From: Devosia limi DSM 17137
GTDB lineage: Bacteria; Pseudomonadota; Alphaproteobacteria; Rhizobiales; Devosiaceae
Assembly (NCBI RefSeq): GCF_900128975.1
Contig: NZ_FQVC01000021.1
Coordinates: 1 to 37,235 of the forward strand
Direction of reading: 5' to 3'
Length of the DNA: 37,235 bases
In this document: piece after piece, positions 7,885 to 15,513 of the stretch
Layout: the number at the start of each line of letters is the position of its first letter
How positions within the stretch are numbered: position 1 is the first letter of the stretch
Notes under the pieces: model-generated
What the model was told of the DNA's origin: nothing
Databases searched by the model: none
The model's input: the letters and a program-made list of their open reading frames with translations, nothing else
Position numbers and translations under genes: made by a program

Positions 7885-7907
7885 GAGCGCGAGGCGCAGG
7901 AGAAAAG

Positions 7908-8825
7908 ATGAAAGCCAAACTCGGCATGTCCCCCATTGCGTGGTGGAACGATGATCTGGTCGAGCTCAGCGATGACGTATCGCTGGAGGAATGCCTGCGC
8001 CAGTCGCGCTCGGCCGGCTTTACCGGCATGGAAAAGGGCCGCCGCTTCCCGGACGATCCCGAGGTCATGCTGCCCATCCTGAAGGCGGCCGACGTAACGC
8101 TGTGTGGTGGCTGGTTCTCCGGCACGCTGGTCGATGAAGACCTCGCCGTCAACAAGGCGCGCATCCAGCCGATGATCGACCTGTTCAAGGCCGTCGACGC
8201 CCCCTGCATCGTCTATGGCGAAGTCGGGCGCTCGATGCAGGGCAAGCGCGAAATTCCGCTGGCGCAGAAGCCGAAGCTCTCGGACGACGAGATGAAGGCC
8301 TATGCGCGCAAGGTCACCGAATTTGGCGAATGGTGCGCCGATCAGGGCATGCCACTGGCCTATCATCACCACATGGCGGCCGTGGTCGAGACCGAGCCGG
8401 AGCTCGACGCATTCATGCAGTATTCGGGCGCCGGCATTCCGCTGCTGTTCGATGCCGGGCACCTGGCCTTTGCCGGTGGCGACGTGTTGCGCGCCATCGA
8501 CAACCATCACAAGCGCATCACCCATGTGCATGTGAAGGATGTGCGGATGGAGGTGATCAACGGGCTGGACCGCAGCAAGCAGTCGTTCCTCGATGCAGTA
8601 GCGCTGGGCGCCTTCACCGTGCCAGGCGATGGCTCGCTGGACTTTGGCGCCATCGTGCAGAAGTTCGCAGACTATGGCTATGAGGGCTGGTTCGTGGTCG
8701 AGGCCGAGCAGGATCCGCGCAAGAATCCGCCGCTCAAGATGGCCCAGGTCGGCTACAAGGAGCTGATGCGGGTGATGACGGCGGCCGGCTACACTGTCGA
8801 AACCCAGGGCTTCCCCAAGGGGTGA
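7908..8825 (+). CDS. iolE: myo-inosose-2 dehydratase IolE
   Basis: A 305-residue TIM-barrel protein of the xylose-isomerase-like (AP_endonuc_2) family. It removes water from 2-keto-myo-inositol to give 3D-trihydroxycyclohexane-1,2-dione. Typical segments are the N-terminal SPIAWWNDD, LAYHHHMAAVVET in mid-protein, LLFDAGHLAFAGGD, THVHVKDV, and GWFVVEAEQDP near the end; these carry the presumed metal ligands. The start ATG has AGGAG six bases upstream. It follows iolD after a hairpin repeat and precedes a small membrane ORF and iolB. Confidence 0.95.
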   Translation: MKAKLGMSPIAWWNDDLVELSDDVSLEECLRQSRSAGFTGMEKGRRFPDDPEVMLPILKAADVTLCGGWFSGTLVDEDLAVNKARIQPMIDLFKAVDAPCIVYGEVGRSMQGKREIPLAQKPKLSDDEMKAYARKVTEFGEWCADQGMPLAYHHHMAAVVETEPELDAFMQYSGAGIPLLFDAGHLAFAGGDVLRAIDNHHKRITHVHVKDVRMEVINGLDRSKQSFLDAVALGAFTVPGDGSLDFGAIVQKFADYGYEGWFVVEAEQDPRKNPPLKMAQVGYKELMRVMTAAGYTVETQGFPKG

Positions 8826-8865
8826 GCTTTTGCGGCGCGCTGTGCTAGACCAATGGCTCTCCCAT

Positions 8866-9135
8866 ATGAACCCAAGGGTTCACAGAAGAAGGCGGTTTGG
8901 TTTGAAAGAAAGTGACGTCAGCTGGTTCAGGCCGTTGTGGCGGCGCGTCGCCGTCACGAGCTTCCTCGCGGTCTGGTGCGCCTGGGAATGGATCTGGAAT
9001 CAGGAGCCATTCTGGGGCGTTCTGGTCGGCGCGGGGCTGGCCTATGCGATCTACAATTTCTTCTATGCGTTTCCCAAGGAGCAGCCGACCGATGGCAACG
9101 ACACCAAACCTCAGGGTCCGACCGAAGGGCAATAA
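8866..9135 (+). CDS. unrecognised small membrane protein inside the iol operon
   Basis: I do not recognise a family. The protein is 76 to 101 residues depending on the start. It has a basic N-terminal part, two closely spaced hydrophobic stretches (AVTSFLAVWCAWEWIW and WGVLVGAGLAYAIYNFFYAF) and a polar C-terminus, so it probably spans the membrane twice. Possible starts are TTG 8830, ATG 8866 (no clear ribosome-binding site) and TTG 8902, which has AGAAGG about ten bases upstream and is perhaps the best supported. Its 3' end overlaps iolB by 44 bases in another frame and contains the iolB ribosome-binding site, suggesting translational coupling. It could instead be a non-coding linker. Confidence 0.5.
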   Translation: MNPRVHRRRRFGLKESDVSWFRPLWRRVAVTSFLAVWCAWEWIWNQEPFWGVLVGAGLAYAIYNFFYAFPKEQPTDGNDTKPQGPTEGQ

Positions 9136-9895
9136 CGGCCTCGTCCATGAGGTGACGCCCGATAGCGCGCGCTGGACCTATGTGGGCTTCGCGTTGCACA
9201 AGCTGGACGCCGGCGCATCTGCAGGCGGCAGTGCGGAAAGCGACGAGCTGTGCCTGGTGCTGGTCAGCGGCAAGGCGCGGATCTCGGTTGATGGCGTCGA
9301 TCTGGGCGAACTCGGAGAACGCATGAGCCCGTTTGAGGGCCAGCCCTATGCCGTATACGTACCGGCGGGCAGCATCTGGTCGGCCGAGGCGACGACGGCC
9401 CTGGACCTGGCTGTGTGTGCGGCCCCAGGGCAGCGCGGCAAGTACCCGGCCCGCGTTATCCCGCCCGGCACGCATGCGCTGATTACCCGCGGCAAGGGCG
9501 CCAATGTGCGCCATGTCACCAATATCCTGCCCGAGACCGACCCGGCCCATTCGCTGCTGGTGGTCGAGGTGATCACGCCGGGCGGCAATACCTCGTCCTA
9601 TCCGCCGCACAAGCACGACACCGACAACCTGCCCCACGAGAGCTTCCTCGAGGAAACCTATTACCATCGGCTCAACCCACCGCAGGGCTTTGCCATGCAG
9701 CGGGTCTATACCGATGATCGCAGCCTCGATGAGGCGCTGGTGATCGAGGACGGCGACGTGACGCTGGTGCCCAAGGGCTATCATCCGGTGGCGACGACGG
9801 CGGGGTATGACCTCTATTACCTCAACGTCATGGCCGGCCCGAAGCGGACCTGGAAGTTCCACAATGCGCCCGAGCATGAGTGGCTGCTGAAATAA
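9092..9895 (+). CDS. iolB: 5-deoxy-glucuronate isomerase IolB
   Basis: A 267-residue bicupin (KduI/IolB family) that converts 5-deoxyglucuronate to 5-dehydro-2-deoxygluconate, the substrate of IolC. The metal site is visible as PPHKHD (His173, His175) followed by SFLEETYYHR (Glu187 or Glu188, with His192 nearby). The start at ATG 9092 is set by AAGGAG at 9076-9081, ten bases upstream, inside the preceding small ORF. It is the last gene of the plus-strand iol operon and is followed by a strong terminator. Confidence 0.94.
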   Translation: MATTPNLRVRPKGNNGLVHEVTPDSARWTYVGFALHKLDAGASAGGSAESDELCLVLVSGKARISVDGVDLGELGERMSPFEGQPYAVYVPAGSIWSAEATTALDLAVCAAPGQRGKYPARVIPPGTHALITRGKGANVRHVTNILPETDPAHSLLVVEVITPGGNTSSYPPHKHDTDNLPHESFLEETYYHRLNPPQGFAMQRVYTDDRSLDEALVIEDGDVTLVPKGYHPVATTAGYDLYYLNVMAGPKRTWKFHNAPEHEWLLK

Positions 9896-9930
9896 TCCCC
9901 GCTGGGTGCGATTGGGCTACGATGAATCAA

Positions 9931-9960
9931 AAAGGCCGCCGGAATGGCGGCCTTTGTTCT
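9931..9960 (+). terminator. rho-independent terminator of the iol operon
   Basis: AAAGGCCGCC (9931-9940) and GGCGGCCTTT (9946-9955) form a perfect 10-bp stem with loop GGAAT, followed by GTTCTTTT. It lies 36 bases after the iolB stop. Confidence 0.9.
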
Positions 9961-10013
9961 TTTCGGCGGTTTTTGGCTTTTGGGATGATTACATTGAGCA
10001 TCATCCCTCCCCC

Positions 10014-10094
10014 GTCGTCACCACCCGGCTTGTCCGGGTGGTCCACCTTTCGAACGGTGGAGAATGGATTGCCCGGACAAGCCGGGCAATGACG
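10014..10094. repeat. paired inverted REP-like repeat after the iol operon
   Basis: The left unit holds CACCCGGCTTGTCCGGGTGG (about 10022-10041) and the right unit GCCCGGACAAGCCGGGC (about 10071-10087) followed by AATGAC. They are inverted copies of the same element with divergence in the left one, joined by a short CCACC/GGTGG hairpin. The organisation matches the repeats at 5738-5842 and 36851-36930. Confidence 0.75.
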
Positions 10095-10126
10095 GTGGAA
10101 CGGAGAGCGGTGTCTGAGCAAGAGGC

Positions 10127-10144
10127 CCTCGGGCGAGCCCGAGG
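10127..10144 (-). terminator. hairpin after iolG, possible terminator
   Basis: CCTCGGGC (10127-10134) and GCCCGAGG (10137-10144) form a perfect 8-bp inverted repeat with almost no loop, just beyond the minus-strand iolG stop. There is no T tract on the minus strand, so termination is uncertain. Confidence 0.35.
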
Positions 10145-10151
10145 TGTGAGC

Positions 10152-11189
10152 CTACCGCCCCTGGAACACGGTCTTGTCGGCCAGGGCGCCGGTGATTTCG
10201 CTGACTTTGACCACCCGGTTTTCGGTGGCGGATTTCAGCGCCGCTTCGGCCAAGGCCAGGGCAATCAGCCCGTCCAAGCCGCTGGGCGAGGCCGGAGACT
10301 TTGATTCAACTGCGTCGATGAAGGTGCTGATTTCCCTCGCATAAGCCTCGGTGTAGCGGGTCATGAAAAAGTCGTGCAGCGGCGGGCGGGTATAGCCGGA
10401 GGCGTTGGCGACTTCGATGGAGACCGGGCGCTGGTTCTCGGCCGAGACGGCGCCCTTGGAGCCATGGACTTCGATACGCTGGTCATAGCCATAGGTGGCG
10501 CGACGCGAATTGGAGATGGTGGCATGCTTTCCCGATGCGGTGGTGAGGATGACGCTGACGCTGTCAAAGTCGCCAGCTTCGCCAATCGCCTTGTCGACCA
10601 GGTTGGACGCATAGGCGCTCACGGTGTCGATCTCTTCGCCGAGCAGGAACCGGGCCATGTCGAAATCGTGGATGGTCATATCGCGGAAGATGCCGCCCGA
10701 GCGCTTGATATAGTCCACCGGCGGGGCACCGGGATCGCGCGAGGTGATCTGCACCATTTCGACGGCGCCGATCTCGCCCTTGTCGATCACGGCCTTGACC
10801 GCCATGAAATGGGGATCAAAGCGGCGATTGAAGCCGACCATCAGCGTGCCACCGGACCCGTCCACCACCTTGAGGCAGGACTTGACGCGCTCGACATCGA
10901 GATCGATCGGCTTCTCGCAGAAGATCGCCTTGCCGGCCTTGGAGAACTGCTCGATCAGGTCGGCATGGGTATCGGTGGGGGTGCAGATGACCACCGCGTC
11001 GATATCGGCCGAGGCCAGGATCTGCTCGATGCTGCGCACTTCGCAGCCATAGGCCGTGGCGAGGTCGGTTGCAGCCTTCTCAAAGGCGTCGGCAACCGCG
11101 ACGAGCCTAGCGGCGGGGTTGGAAGACACGGCCTTGGCGTGCACCTTGCCGATGCGGCCAGCACCGAGCAGGCCGAAACGAACAGTCAT
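10152..11189 (-). CDS. iolG: inositol 2-dehydrogenase IolG/IdhA
   Basis: A 345-residue Gfo/Idh/MocA dehydrogenase oxidising myo-inositol to 2-keto-myo-inositol with NAD. The Rossmann motif GAGRIG is at 9-14 and CEKP at 91-94 (Lys93). The DMTIHD segment at 170-175 (Asp170, His174) completes the Lys-Asp-His catalytic set of inositol dehydrogenases. ATG 11189 has GGAGA seven bases upstream; the in-frame TTG further out is unlikely. It is the last gene of the minus-strand transporter operon, 21 bases after the ATPase. Coupling uptake with the first oxidation step supports the inositol assignment over other sugars. Confidence 0.9.
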   Translation of the reverse strand: MTVRFGLLGAGRIGKVHAKAVSSNPAARLVAVADAFEKAATDLATAYGCEVRSIEQILASADIDAVVICTPTDTHADLIEQFSKAGKAIFCEKPIDLDVERVKSCLKVVDGSGGTLMVGFNRRFDPHFMAVKAVIDKGEIGAVEMVQITSRDPGAPPVDYIKRSGGIFRDMTIHDFDMARFLLGEEIDTVSAYASNLVDKAIGEAGDFDSVSVILTTASGKHATISNSRRATYGYDQRIEVHGSKGAVSAENQRPVSIEVANASGYTRPPLHDFFMTRYTEAYAREISTFIDAVESKSPASPSGLDGLIALALAEAALKSATENRVVKVSEITGALADKTVFQGR

Positions 11190-11210
11190 TCGATAGTCTC
11201 CATTCAAAAA

Positions 11211-11990
11211 TCAGATCGTGCCGCCCAGCGAGTCGCTGAGTTCGGCCATTTCGGCGCCACCGGCCATCATGTCCTGCAGGGCCTCAGGGGTGATTTCGCC
11301 CCGCTTGGCCGTCCCCAGGGTCTTGCCTCGGTTCAACACCGTGAAGCGATCTCCGACAGCCATGGCGTGCCGCACATTATGCGTGATGAATACGATGCCA
11401 ATGCCAGCCTTGCGCACCCGGTCTATCGTGGCAAGCACATTGGCAGTCTGGCGCACACCAAGCGCCGAAGTGGGTTCATCGAGGATGAGGACCTTGGCCC
11501 CGAAATACACTGCGCGGGCGATGGCGACCGTCTGGCGCTCGCCACCCGATAGCGTGCCGACGGCCTGGTTAGGCTCGCGCAGGCTGATGCCCATGCGGCG
11601 CATTTCTTCCATGGTGACGCGGGTCGCCATTTCATTGTCGAAGAACTGGAACGGTCCCCAGCGCTTGCGCGGCTCGCGGCCCATCCAGAAATTGCGGGTG
11701 ACCGACATCAGCGGGATCATCGCCAGGTCCTGATAGACCGTGGCGATGCCGGCGCTCATCGCTTCGCGCGGATTGGCGAAGGTGACGGCCTGGCCGTTGA
11801 CCCGGATCTGCCCGGAGCTGGGCTTATGCACCCCGGCCATGGTCTTGATGAAGGTGGATTTGCCTGCACCATTGTCGCCGAGCAGGCAGTGGCACTCGCC
11901 CGGCATGACCGAGAGTGAGACGCCATTGAGCGCGATGACCGGGCCGAAGCTCTTGGTGATGTCGATAAGTTCGATAAGGGGTTCGGTCAT
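11211..11990 (-). CDS. sugar ABC transporter ATP-binding protein (probable inositol uptake)
   Basis: A 259-residue single-domain ATPase of the CUT2/ribose-type sugar importers. Walker A GDNGAGKST is at 38-46, the signature LSGGERQ at 147-153, and Walker B VLILDEPTSA at 167-176 with catalytic Glu172. Many CUT2 ATPases are double-length (about 500 residues). This one is the short FrcA-like form and would work as a homodimer. It lies one base after the permease stop and upstream of iolG. The substrate is inferred from iolG in the same operon and the shared operators. Confidence 0.9.
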   Translation of the reverse strand: MTEPLIELIDITKSFGPVIALNGVSLSVMPGECHCLLGDNGAGKSTFIKTMAGVHKPSSGQIRVNGQAVTFANPREAMSAGIATVYQDLAMIPLMSVTRNFWMGREPRKRWGPFQFFDNEMATRVTMEEMRRMGISLREPNQAVGTLSGGERQTVAIARAVYFGAKVLILDEPTSALGVRQTANVLATIDRVRKAGIGIVFITHNVRHAMAVGDRFTVLNRGKTLGTAKRGEITPEALQDMMAGGAEMAELSDSLGGTI

Positions 11991-11991
11991 C

Positions 11992-13119
11992 TCAACGCTC
12001 CCCGGTAATCAGGCGGCGGATATAGGTGTTGAGGATGACCGCCAGCAACAGGATCACTCCAAGGAATACCCGGAACAACGAGCTTTCAACCCCGGCGAAA
12101 AACAGCCCCTGCTGCACGACCCCGAAGATCAGCGCGCCCAACGCCGCCCCGATCACCGAGCCATAGCCACCGGTCAGCAGGGCACCCCCGATGACTACGG
12201 CGATAATGGCCTCGAACTCCTTGAGCAGGCCGCGATCGGCAGCAGCGGAGCCGAATTCCATGACCTGTGCGGTGGCGAAGACGGTGGCGCAGAAGGCCGA
12301 GAACACGAACATCAGGATTTTGACCCGGTTAACCGGAACACCGACATAGCGCGCCGCCTGGGCATCGCCGCCCGAGGCAAAGATCCAGTTGCCGAAGCGG
12401 GTCTTTGTCAGCAGCACATGGGCGAAAATGATCAGCGCCAGCGCCCAGACCATGAGCATCGGAATACCATCGACCACGGGCTGACCGGCGCGATTGCCGG
12501 CCTTGAAGGTGGCGATCCAGCCCATATCGGCGAGCCAGTAGAAGAAGATGCCCAGCACCTTGCCGCCGAAGAGCGGCGCCAGCCAGTCCCCCTGTGCGGC
12601 TTCGCGCACGCCGCCGATGATGGTTTGGCGGGTGGTGGAGATCGAAACGTAGATGGTCAGGCCGCGCAGGATATAGAGCGAGGCAAGCGTGACGATGAAC
12701 GAGGGCAGTCCCGTCTTGATGACCAGATAGCCATTGGCCGCGCCAATCAGCATGGCGACAATGAAGGCGGTGATGATGGCCGCCCACATCGGCCAGCCAA
12801 GATGCACGCTGAGCACGGCGATGACGATGCCAGCAAAGCCAATCATCGAACCGACGGAAAGGTCGAATTCGCCCGAGATCATCAACAGGCATGCGCCTAC
12901 GGCGATGATGGCGAACTGGGCCGAAACCACGCCCCAGTTCATGATGCCATCGGGCGCGAACATACCGGTCGAACCGGCGACCACGGCGAAATAGCAAAAG
13001 ACCAGGATGGTGCCGGCCATCGCCCCAAGTTCGGGCCGCATCAGCATGGTTCGGAGTTTGGATCGTTGCGCGATACGTTCGTCAATCGCGGCGGGCGGTT
13101 GGGCGCTCGGCTGGGTCAT
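11992..13119 (-). CDS. sugar ABC transporter permease (probable inositol uptake)
   Basis: A 375-residue RbsC/FrcC-type (BPD_transp_2) inner-membrane permease with roughly ten hydrophobic segments and a polar, proline-rich N-terminus before the first helix. A family hallmark, ISGEFDLSVGSMIGFAG, lies in the first third. It would form the channel as a dimer with the ATPase encoded next. A 100-base gap containing two hairpins separates it from the binding-protein gene, whereas the ATPase follows almost without a gap. Confidence 0.92.
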   Translation of the reverse strand: MTQPSAQPPAAIDERIAQRSKLRTMLMRPELGAMAGTILVFCYFAVVAGSTGMFAPDGIMNWGVVSAQFAIIAVGACLLMISGEFDLSVGSMIGFAGIVIAVLSVHLGWPMWAAIITAFIVAMLIGAANGYLVIKTGLPSFIVTLASLYILRGLTIYVSISTTRQTIIGGVREAAQGDWLAPLFGGKVLGIFFYWLADMGWIATFKAGNRAGQPVVDGIPMLMVWALALIIFAHVLLTKTRFGNWIFASGGDAQAARYVGVPVNRVKILMFVFSAFCATVFATAQVMEFGSAAADRGLLKEFEAIIAVVIGGALLTGGYGSVIGAALGALIFGVVQQGLFFAGVESSLFRVFLGVILLLAVILNTYIRRLITGER

Positions 13120-13150
13120 CGCTGGATACTCTCTGGGCGTGCCTCATGGA

Positions 13151-13211
13151 CCCCCGCAGGGTGGGGGCGCTCACGCTGGAAAGGCCGGCCCTGGGCTAAG
13201 CCGGGCCGGCC
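13151..13211 (-). promoter_or_regulatory. intercistronic hairpins between binding protein and permease genes
   Basis: GGCCGGCCC (13183-13191) and GGGCCGGCC (13203-13211) form a perfect 9-bp stem close to the binding-protein stop. CCCCC (13151-13155) with GGGGG (13163-13167) forms a second small hairpin. In ABC operons such structures commonly protect the 3' end of the binding-protein message or attenuate read-through, giving excess binding protein. That role is inferred here. Confidence 0.6.
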
Positions 13212-13219
13212 CCTGGCTG

Positions 13220-14161
13220 TTAGCGATATTCGCCGGCGAACTGCTCAACCAGGCTGATATTGTCCTTGGTGATGAAGCCAGGACCCGAATTGATCGAGTT
13301 GCCGGGCACCACGCCATAGCGCGCCAGATTGGTCAGGATCACCACCGGCAGGTAGCCCTGCAGGAAGGGCTGCTGGTCGATGGCAAAGTTGACCGTGCCG
13401 GCCTTGATGGCAGCCGAAATTTCGGGCGACAGGTCGAAGGTGGCAAAGAAGATCGTGCCGGCCTTGCCGGTCTGGTCCAGTGCGGCGATGGTCGGATGCG
13501 CCGAATTGGGCCCAAGGGTCAGAATGCCATTGGTATCGGGATTGGTCTGGAGATAGGCGGCAACCTTGGACTGCACTTCGCTCGGGTCCATGCCGGAGTC
13601 GATCATCTGACTGCCCAGTTCGACGCCGATGCCGTCGGCAAAGCCCTGGCAGCGCTCAACCGAGGCCGGATTGGTGATGTAGTGGTTGACGCAGACAAAG
13701 CTCGTCACCCCTGCGGCCTTGGCTTTCTCCCCGGCCCCAAAACCTGCGTCATATTCAGGCTGCCCGACATGGAGCAGCGCGCCGATTTCCTTGGATTGTT
13801 CAATGGTACCCGAATTGATGGTGATGACAGGAATGCCACGCGCCACGGCGTCTTCCAGCGGGCCCTTGAGGGCATCGAAATCGGCGATGGTCGAGATAAT
13901 GCCATCGGGCGAGGAGGCGGCCGCCTGCTCGATGATGCGCGCCATGTCGGCAAGGTCACCGGTTGCCGGGTTACGGTACTCGACGGTTACGCCCATCTGC
14001 TCGCCAGCGAGCGTGATGGCGTTCTTGATGGTGTTCCACCAGCTATCGGAATCGGGAGCGTGGCTCACCAGAACAAAGCGCTCTCCCTCGGCGGCTGCGG
14101 GCATAACGGCAGACGCTACCACGGCCGTGGCCATCAGGCAGGCCAGTGCGATCTTCTTCAT
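13220..14161 (-). CDS. periplasmic sugar-binding protein (probable inositol ABC transporter)
   Basis: A 313-residue Peripla_BP_4-type binding protein. Residues 1-24 are a Sec signal peptide (MKKIALACLMATAVVASAVM, then AAA before the cleavage site). The mature part begins EGERFVLVSHAPDSDSWWN, typical of FrcB/RbsB-like receptors. ATG 14161 is set by GGAGGAG about eight bases upstream. It is the first gene of the minus-strand operon with the permease, ATPase and iolG. A promoter with two IolR-like operators lies about 180-230 bases upstream. The ligand is most likely myo-inositol; fructose or ribose cannot be excluded from sequence alone. Confidence 0.9.
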   Translation of the reverse strand: MKKIALACLMATAVVASAVMPAAAEGERFVLVSHAPDSDSWWNTIKNAITLAGEQMGVTVEYRNPATGDLADMARIIEQAAASSPDGIISTIADFDALKGPLEDAVARGIPVITINSGTIEQSKEIGALLHVGQPEYDAGFGAGEKAKAAGVTSFVCVNHYITNPASVERCQGFADGIGVELGSQMIDSGMDPSEVQSKVAAYLQTNPDTNGILTLGPNSAHPTIAALDQTGKAGTIFFATFDLSPEISAAIKAGTVNFAIDQQPFLQGYLPVVILTNLARYGVVPGNSINSGPGFITKDNISLVEQFAGEYR

Positions 14162-14342
14162 CTTGTTTCTCCTCCACAGAGCTGGTGTCCGGGGGCACCT
14201 TGCTGTCGTTCCCGGATGTTCCCTGTCACGGGATCTTTCGTCTTTCGGCGCGCAAACGCCGGATTTTGTCCAAGCAATGGAGAGGGCCAATGTGAATGCA
14301 CACGGCTCCTCGCCCCTTCAAAGCTGGGCAATGACCACTCAA

Positions 14343-14371
14343 ATGAAATACAGGTTCTGCATTGCTGTCAA
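14343..14371 (-). promoter_or_regulatory. candidate promoter of the inositol transporter operon
   Basis: On the minus strand TTGACA, a consensus -35 box, is followed after 17 bases by TTTCAT. The -35 box begins three bases after the perfect operator, the same register as at iolC. The -10 hexamer is weak, so activation or an alternative -10 is possible. Confidence 0.5.
14345..14358. promoter_or_regulatory. IolR-like operator 2 of the transporter promoter
   Basis: Read on the minus strand this is AGAACCTGTATTTC, which resembles GGAACCCATGTTTC at the iolC promoter. It overlaps the -10 region and its centre is 30 bp from the perfect operator at 14375-14388. Confidence 0.5.
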
Positions 14372-14374
14372 TGC

Positions 14375-14388
14375 GGAATGTTCATTCC
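14375..14388. promoter_or_regulatory. perfect IolR-like operator upstream of the transporter operon
   Basis: GGAATGTTCATTCC is an exact GGAA-N6-TTCC site and a near-complete palindrome (GGAATG/CATTCC with two central mismatches). From memory, Sinorhizobium IolR, an RpiR-type repressor, recognises GGAA-N6-TTCC upstream of its inositol genes. It lies about 215 bases upstream of the binding-protein start. Confidence 0.7.
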
Positions 14389-14415
14389 AAAACCAGATTG
14401 TGGCGACAAACGCAG

Positions 14416-14445
14416 TGACCCGGCGTGCATGCGCGCGCCGGGTCA
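14416..14445 (-). terminator. hairpin between merR and the transporter promoter
   Basis: TGACCCGGCG (14416-14425) and CGCCGGGTCA (14436-14445) make a perfect 10-bp stem with a 10-base loop. It lies downstream of the minus-strand merR gene and just upstream of the iol operators, and may insulate the two units. No T tract is visible. Confidence 0.4.
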
Positions 14446-14471
14446 GCTTGAGACTGCAGGATGGTTAGATA

Positions 14472-14490
14472 GCGAGACCTCAGGTCTCGC
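14472..14490 (-). terminator. hairpin over the merR stop codon
   Basis: GCGAGACC (14472-14479), TCA loop, GGTCTCGC (14483-14490). The loop TCA is the complement of the merR TGA stop. On the minus strand it is followed by TATCTAACC. It is a possible compact terminator. Confidence 0.4.
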
Positions 14491-14938
14491 GGGCACGCTC
14501 GAGGATGCGTTTGCATTCAAGCAGTTCGCGCAGGACATCGGATAGCTTGTCGCGCGATGACTGGTCGAGACTGGCGCTGGCGGTCAGCACGGCTTCCTCG
14601 ACCTCGGCCTCATCGCCGGCGGCCTGTGCCGTTTCGATCATCGGTAGGATTTCATCGACCGGCTTGCCCTCGCCGACGGCGATCACATAGCGGCTGCCCT
14701 GATCCTTGAGGATGCGCTGCACACCCTTGATGGTGAAGCCCTGATCATAGAGCAGGTGACGGATGCCGCGCAGCAGCAGCACATCTTCAGGCCGGTAATA
14801 TCGCCGTCCACCACCGCGTTTCAACGGCTTTATGGTGGAGAACCGAGTCTCCCAAAAGCGCAGGACGTGCTGAGGCAAGTCCAGTTCTTCAGCGGCTTCA
14901 GAGATGGTCCGGAAGGCGTCAGGTGATTTTTCCACCAT
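14480..14938 (-). CDS. MerR-family transcriptional regulator
   Basis: A 152-residue protein with an N-terminal MerR winged helix (TISEAAEELDLPQHVLRFWE, then LKRGGGRRYYRPEDVLLLRG) and a C-terminal helical tail containing an acidic stretch. No metal-binding cysteine pattern is present; the only Cys is in LLECKRIL near the end. It is the regulator that follows ihfA in many alphaproteobacterial plsX-fabH-ihfA clusters. Its target is not known to me. It starts 19 bases after the ihfA stop and is likely co-transcribed with it. Confidence 0.9.
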   Translation of the reverse strand: MVEKSPDAFRTISEAAEELDLPQHVLRFWETRFSTIKPLKRGGGRRYYRPEDVLLLRGIRHLLYDQGFTIKGVQRILKDQGSRYVIAVGEGKPVDEILPMIETAQAAGDEAEVEEAVLTASASLDQSSRDKLSDVLRELLECKRILERARET

Positions 14939-14957
14939 GTCCCCAGGAAATAAGACC

Positions 14958-15269
14958 TTATTTTCCAGTACGAACCATAGATTTGTTGATCTTGGATTTC
15001 AACACGTTGCTGGGTTTGAACACAAGAACCTGTCGCGGCAGGATCGGAACCTCCTCACCTGTCTTGGGATTCCGGCCAATTCGCTCGTTCTTGGAGCGAA
15101 CTTGGAAGGACCCGAAGGACGACAGCTTGACGTTGCTGCCCGCTATCAGCGCGTCCCCGATGAGTTCCAGCACTCTCTCGACCAGCTCGGCCGATTCGGT
15201 TCGCGATAGCCCGACAGTCCCATAGACTGCCTCAGCCAGATCAGCGCGCGTCACCGTTTTCTGCGTCAT
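14958..15269 (-). CDS. ihfA: integration host factor subunit alpha
   Basis: A 103-residue DNA-bending protein of the HU/IHF family. It shows the dimer-forming N-terminal helices and the beta arm with the intercalating proline in RIGRNPKTGEEVPI. It pairs with IHF beta, encoded elsewhere. ATG 15269 is preceded by a G-rich site (GGGGGTG). A 244-base gap containing a hairpin separates it from fabH, so it may have its own promoter. merR follows on the same strand. Confidence 0.95.
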   Translation of the reverse strand: MTQKTVTRADLAEAVYGTVGLSRTESAELVERVLELIGDALIAGSNVKLSSFGSFQVRSKNERIGRNPKTGEEVPILPRQVLVFKPSNVLKSKINKSMVRTGK

Positions 15270-15409
15270 TCGCACCCCCGTGTTGTCGAAACAGCTAGAA
15301 TCCGAGTCAGGCGGGTTTAGTTCCCGTTCCCAACCAATTGATCCAGTCGAGCGCCTCCCGCAACTCATCCAGACCCCGGATTCGTTCGCCCCGTGTCAGC
15401 CCATCCGTG

Positions 15410-15434
15410 GCGAGTGCAAGAGGTTTGCACTCGC
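15410..15434 (-). terminator. hairpin in the fabH-ihfA gap
   Basis: GCGAGTGCAA (15410-15419) and TTGCACTCGC (15425-15434) form a perfect 10-bp stem with a 5-base loop, 80 bases after the fabH stop. It could terminate the plsX-fabH unit, but has no T tract. The rest of the gap holds nothing else I can identify. Confidence 0.5.
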
Positions 15435-15513
15435 GTTCAATGTGCGGGTTCCTCCACCCGGATGGACACTAACGCCTTGAAACACCACAGGTCAATCAGG
15501 TCTGGAGCAGCTG

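Noticed and set aside
11740..13257. 505-codon open frame opposite the ABC permease
   Set aside because: The minus strand encodes a clear permease and ATPase; the plus-strand product is a hydrophilic Asp/His/Gly-rich shadow.
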